Of a DNA stretch of 42,304 nucleotides, positions 39,534 to 42,304 are shown one piece after another. The notes under the pieces were generated by a model. It had not been told where the DNA came from. It saw only the letters and a list, made by a program, of their open reading frames with translations, and searched no databases. The stretch is from positions 1 to 42,304 of IMG/VR virus record IMGVR_UViG_3300028563_000033; one strand, written 5' to 3'. Made by a program: the position numbers and the translations under genes. Origin of the DNA: a virus. Positions within the stretch are counted from its first letter, which is position 1, and each line of letters begins with the position of its first letter.

Positions 39534-39740
39534 ATGCCCAAAACAGCCGATGCCCAAGCAGTGCGAACGATAGCCGCCAAAGCAGCATGTGGGGAAGACA
39601 GTGTGCGCAACTTCTACGCCGGGCGCCGCATGCGATCAGTTACCGAGTTCCGCATTCGGAACGCCATCAACGAACTAGGCCCATCCGTGCCGCGTCCCGA
39701 GTCAATGGCAGTCTCCAGCGTACCCGGGAGCAAATCGTGA
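39534..39740 (+). CDS. Small HTH-like protein
   Basis: 68 aa starting MPKTADAQAVRTIAAKAACG. The segment CGEDSVRNFYAGRRMRSVTE followed by FRIRNAINELG resembles a short LacI-like helix-turn-helix, as found in small phage regulators. AAGGAAG lies 5 nt before the ATG. The stop overlaps the next start as GTGA (39737-39740). Confidence 0.6.
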   Translation: MPKTADAQAVRTIAAKAACGEDSVRNFYAGRRMRSVTEFRIRNAINELGPSVPRPESMAVSSVPGSKS

Positions 39741-40030
39741 ACCGCGATTACCCACCAGGTAGGGCACTCGAACCAGCGGAAACTACGGCATCAAACCGAG
39801 CTGACCGGCGGAAGACCTGGAGAGCGACTTCAGCCAAACGAAAACTTGAACAGCACAACGCCAGCCTAATATCACTCAACGACGTCGAAGAAATCATCTT
39901 TCAGCGAGCTGGCGAACTGCGAGAGGTTGGAAGGGAAACCGAGGCCGACCAGGTGCGCATGCTTGTGTTCATACTCAGGGATCACCTGAACCAAATGCGA
40001 ACAAGCGCAGTCTCGAGCGTAGACCCGTGA
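39737..40030 (+). CDS. Hypothetical protein of rightward small operon
   Basis: 97 aa from the GTG at 39737. The C-terminal half (SLNDVEEIIFQRAGELREVG, then ADQVRMLVFILRDHLNQM) is helical; the N-terminal half is basic and disordered. Translational coupling by GTGA on both sides supports it. Function unknown. Confidence 0.55.
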   Translation: MNRDYPPGRALEPAETTASNRADRRKTWRATSAKRKLEQHNASLISLNDVEEIIFQRAGELREVGRETEADQVRMLVFILRDHLNQMRTSAVSSVDP

Positions 40031-40212
40031 CGACTTGCGCGTTCTGTGGTGGCGCTGCTCATCCTGCTACCGGGTGCTACTACGGACCGCGCACACTGGT
40101 CTGTTACTCGTGCGTCGTGGAGTTCTGGCGGTGGTTCAAGTCGCAACTTGAAGGCAAGGGCATGCGGCGTGGAGTGAGCTTCTACTTGGCCGCTGGTAAG
40201 TGGCGTAGGTGA
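40027..40212 (+). CDS. Small zinc-ribbon protein
   Basis: 61 aa from a GTG at 40027. CAFCGG and CYSC (residues 4-7 and about 26-29) form a probable zinc ribbon, followed by a basic C-terminus. It ends the rightward operon just before a strong hairpin. ClpX-type zinc ribbons look similar in spacing, but no assignment is safe. Confidence 0.55.
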   Translation: MTTCAFCGGAAHPATGCYYGPRTLVCYSCVVEFWRWFKSQLEGKGMRRGVSFYLAAGKWRR

Positions 40213-40220
40213 AATTGACA

Positions 40221-40256
40221 GAGCCCCGGCCTCCACTAGGGACAGTTCCGGGGCTC
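40221..40256. terminator. Hairpin between convergent genes, probable terminator
   Basis: GAGCCCCGG (40221-40229) pairs with CCGGGGCTC (40248-40256). T tracts on either side are weak. It lies between the rightward small operon and the leftward Cys-rich gene cluster, so it may end transcription from both. Confidence 0.6.
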
Positions 40257-40604
40257 GGTAGGTTTCGACTCGCGCAATCGACCGTGACATTGCAGCGATC
40301 CGGGAGGTCCGTCTGTGTCTCCGTGGCAAGTACCGGGTCCCGTAGAATCACCAACACACACGCATGGCCCGTCGTGCCCCTCTCGCAAAAAGCAGCGACC
40401 ACCGCACCCGAGCTGCACAGAGCATTCCCGGTTCTCCAGAGAGTCGTTAGATCCTCTGTACCAAAGATCCGCGTCACATTCCGGAATACACCACATTTTC
40501 ACCAGTCGATCGGCAACGAAAACTGGAATTCCAATAGGGGTAGACGGGTTTCCAAACGCCTTAGTGAGTCGTTTGATGATCGCTGACTGTGGCCTCTTAC
40601 CCAT
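40236..40604 (-). CDS. Cys-rich hypothetical protein
   Basis: 122 aa from ATG 40604. The segment CGGRCFLREGHDGPCVC resembles the short C..C.....H.GP.xC metal motif found in scattered phage and bacterial proteins. The start follows the stop of the upstream gene by 2 bp. The end lies inside the terminator hairpin, which is unusual and lowers confidence in the last residues. Confidence 0.5.
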   Translation of the reverse strand: MGKRPQSAIIKRLTKAFGNPSTPIGIPVFVADRLVKMWCIPECDADLWYRGSNDSLENRECSVQLGCGGRCFLREGHDGPCVCVGDSTGPGTCHGDTDGPPGSLQCHGRLRESKPTEPRNCP

Positions 40605-40606
40605 CT

Positions 40607-40810
40607 TCAACACCCGCACAGCATGAAAACTGACGCTGAATCGCTACCACCACACCCAAGCCCCCTCATACACCCGCGTAGCACACCGTCTGCCTGGTAC
40701 CAGTGCGACGACTTCTTGGCTGCGCACGCCGACGGGCAGCAGTAAGCCTTCACGTCAGCCTGGAAGCATGTCGAGAGTATCAGCCACGAAGCTATAAGTG
40801 CGGCGTTCAT
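40607..40810 (-). CDS. Small secreted Cys-rich protein
   Basis: 67 aa. A hydrophobic N-terminus (MNAALIASWLILSTCFQADV) looks like a signal peptide, followed by a short mature part with several Cys (AYCCPSACAAKK, GCMRGLGCGG). The start overlaps the lipoprotein stop as ATGA. A disulphide-bonded periplasmic or outer-surface peptide is plausible. Confidence 0.55.
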   Translation of the reverse strand: MNAALIASWLILSTCFQADVKAYCCPSACAAKKSSHWYQADGVLRGCMRGLGCGGSDSASVFMLCGC

Positions 40811-41259
40811 GTTTTCGGCTCACACATGTTGCAGGCATCGCAGTACAGACCGGAAGTGCACGACGTCACCTGACTGGATGAGTTGAAGATGCAAGGGCAG
40901 TACAGCTCACCGAGCTGGGGACACGATGGCTTTGGTCCAATGTAATTGGCGCTGTACGTGGTGGACGTGGAGGTCACCACGCAAATTGCAGTCGCTACCG
41001 ACGATCCGCCGGTTGCATTGGTGCCTCCCGTTGCAGCGACGCGCCCACCAGTCGCGAGCGCGCCTCCCGTCGCCTTCATTCCACCAGTTGCAAGTGCGCC
41101 ACCGGTTGCCGCTCCACCCGTGGACGAGGCAGAGTCGCCACCCGTAGCGACACTGGACTGGACAACTTCCGCGTTCACCTCGCCACCGTCCACGATAATA
41201 TTCGTGGTCGAAGTGCTCGAGCAAGCCACCAAACACAGTGCAAACGCCAGGAACCGCAT
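40807..41259 (-). CDS. Lipoprotein with Thr-Gly-Gly repeats
   Basis: 150 aa. MRFLAFALCLVACSS has a lipobox (LVAC, Cys13). Residues about 38-85 are Ala/Thr-Gly-Gly repeats (ATGGALATGGMKATGGALAT), then a compact Cys-rich domain (CPQLGELYCPCIF, CTSGLYCDACNMCEP) with eight cysteines. TGG-repeat lipoproteins of this type are common in myxobacteria, which is the main host hint in the window. A role as a cell-surface cargo (moron) rather than in the virion is likely. Confidence 0.7.
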   Translation of the reverse strand: MRFLAFALCLVACSSTSTTNIIVDGGEVNAEVVQSSVATGGDSASSTGGAATGGALATGGMKATGGALATGGRVAATGGTNATGGSSVATAICVVTSTSTTYSANYIGPKPSCPQLGELYCPCIFNSSSQVTSCTSGLYCDACNMCEPKT

Positions 41260-41328
41260 AACTCAAGTATCCACGCCCAACTGCCGCGACACCAGCTCTT
41301 TTTGAACCATCCGCGTAACCATCTGGTA

Positions 41329-41619
41329 TCACTCATTATCCAGCTTGCGCTCCTGCCGCTTGAGCATCTCGATTGTGGCCTTGGTTCCGTGGACTGCCTC
41401 ATAGTACTTGAGCGAATCGGGCACCTTCACTTCGCCCGGCCTGTGGTGGTACCAAGGGGTTCTAGATGCGCGACGTCCTGCACGGTTTTGACGCTTAGCG
41501 CGCTCCAATAGCTCGTCCTCGTCGGGGAGCTTCTCTGGCTCTGCTGTTGCGGTGTCAATTGCACCGAGCACGTGAATGAGACCTCGACGCAGGGCGAGTA
41601 GCAGGGGGCGCGTGTTCAT
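41329..41619 (-). CDS. Hypothetical protein before glycosyltransferase
   Basis: 96 aa, basic, helical (DEDELLERAKRQNRAGRRAS, then KATIEMLKRQERKLDNE). It overlaps the glycosyltransferase stop as ATGA. The N-terminus (RPLLLALRRGLIHVLGAIDT) is amphipathic and might touch a membrane. Not recognised. Confidence 0.55.
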   Translation of the reverse strand: MNTRPLLLALRRGLIHVLGAIDTATAEPEKLPDEDELLERAKRQNRAGRRASRTPWYHHRPGEVKVPDSLKYYEAVHGTKATIEMLKRQERKLDNE

Positions 41620-42304
41620 GGTGCCTCAACTGTTGCCGTAAGTTCTTCATACAGCAGTCGATAGTTCAGTGCACACTCGTTCATTGCAGAATGTCCCGCA
41701 CTGAGTCGCAATGTTCGATCCCGAGCCTGTGTTATGAATTCCCCCAGTGCACACACCAGCGACCCGGAGTTGTCCCAATCGTACCATCCGACTCCCCCGG
41801 ATACCCGTTCCTGCATCGTTGGCACTTTAGCCACCAGCACTGGACACATTGCCGCCAAGCACTCGTCCACCACCATTCCGTACGCCTCCTTTCTGGCCAC
41901 TGCAGGCACAGCCACGTCAACGTTCTGCAGCAGCTGTGGCAACTCCTCGGGCGAATACCGTCCGTGGAACCTCACGTGTTCAAGCTTGCTACGATCCGCA
42001 AACTCCACCCACTCACCGAGCACAGAGAATTCGAACCGGTTATCGTATTTGAGTGCTCGGGCGGCATCAGCGAACGCGTTCCACCCCTTCTCGGGCAACA
42101 CTCCACCAACCCACGCCACCCTAACCCTACCCGTTGGGCGGTATGTATCAGCAAACGGGTAGCTCGGTACACCGTGTGGGATCAACACTGTCTGAAGTTT
42201 TGCCCCGTCAATTCGATGACAACTCACATTTCGCTCGTAGCGCTCACGTAGAGATTCACTCGGGAACACGATGCGGTCGACGTAACCCAACATCGACCCC
42301 ACCT
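41616..42304 (-). CDS. GT4-type glycosyltransferase, 5' end outside window
   Basis: At least 229 aa of the C-terminal Rossmann domain of a GT-B glycosyltransferase (group 1). VRVAWVGGVLPEKGWNAF is the nucleotide-binding strand-loop, and KEAYGMVVDECLA gives the EX7E motif that binds the sugar nucleotide. The N-terminal acceptor domain lies beyond the right edge. It could modify host surface glycans or virion proteins. Glycosyltransferases carried by temperate phages commonly change O-antigen and block superinfection; this is inference. Confidence 0.8.
   Translation of the reverse strand, partial: VGSMLGYVDRIVFPSESLRERYERNVSCHRIDGAKLQTVLIPHGVPSYPFADTYRPTGRVRVAWVGGVLPEKGWNAFADAARALKYDNRFEFSVLGEWVEFADRSKLEHVRFHGRYSPEELPQLLQNVDVAVPAVARKEAYGMVVDECLAAMCPVLVAKVPTMQERVSGGVGWYDWDNSGSLVCALGEFITQARDRTLRLSAGHSAMNECALNYRLLYEELTATVEAP

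Noticed and set aside
1-42304. Transposable Mu-like phage
   Set aside because: The head genes are Mu-like, but no MuA/MuB-type genes are seen and a tyrosine integrase with attP is present.

Overview
The window is a large part of a temperate phage with a contractile tail (myovirus morphology). Its head module resembles that of phage Mu: DUF935-type portal, S49-type maturation protease, gpT-like capsid protein, gp36-like connector and gpG-like morphogenesis protein. It has no transposase; it carries a tyrosine integrase beside a tRNA-Leu 3' half, so it looks like a mosaic of a Mu-type virion and a tRNA-integrating lysogeny module. A lipoprotein with Thr-Gly-Gly repeats and the moderately high GC suggest a myxobacterial (Myxococcota/Polyangia-like) host; this is inference. 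No large terminase is visible and the right-edge gene is cut, so the phage genome is incomplete here.

Layout. 1-326: non-coding, with an iteron-like array of TCGTTCCC octamers, two DnaA-box-like sites and a perfect 13-bp hairpin, next to the replicative helicase; the best origin candidate. 327-8542 (minus): early operon of about 14 genes, nearly all joined by 4-bp start/stop overlaps, including a DnaB-N/RepA-type helicase, ASCH protein, Cys-cluster protein, nuclease, SF2 helicase, a protein with twenty 12-bp repeats, and a Cys-motif protein. 8543-8768: attP, made of the 3' half of tRNA-Leu(CAG) flanked by GTCCAG repeats. 8769-10275 (minus): integrase, excisionase-like HTH and Cro/YdaS-like regulator. 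10276-11048: switch region with a divergent XRE repressor and two near-identical operator/promoter elements on opposite strands. 11049-15953 (plus): coiled-coil protein, RecE/Cas4-like nuclease, possible ssDNA-binding protein, then small genes behind a terminator and an AT-rich promoter. 15937-39401 (minus): in transcription order portal, protease/scaffold, cement, capsid, connectors, sheath, tube, tail chaperone with a -1 frameshift site, tape measure, baseplate, fibres, lipoprotein, membrane-anchored papain-like protease, collagen-like spike, cysteine endopeptidase and a membrane protein. 39534-40212 (plus): three small genes. 40236-42304 (minus): Cys-rich proteins, TGG lipoprotein, an unknown protein and a truncated glycosyltransferase.

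Because phage genes lie on both sides of attP, the sequence represents the excised, circular or virion form. Integration at attP would separate the integrase/regulator genes from the replication operon that follows them on the same strand. The most notable observations are the candidate origin, the attP with its arm repeats, the twin operator/promoter elements, the GGGAAAA frameshift signal with an open 70-codon extension, the 12-bp coding repeat array and the papain-like protease.
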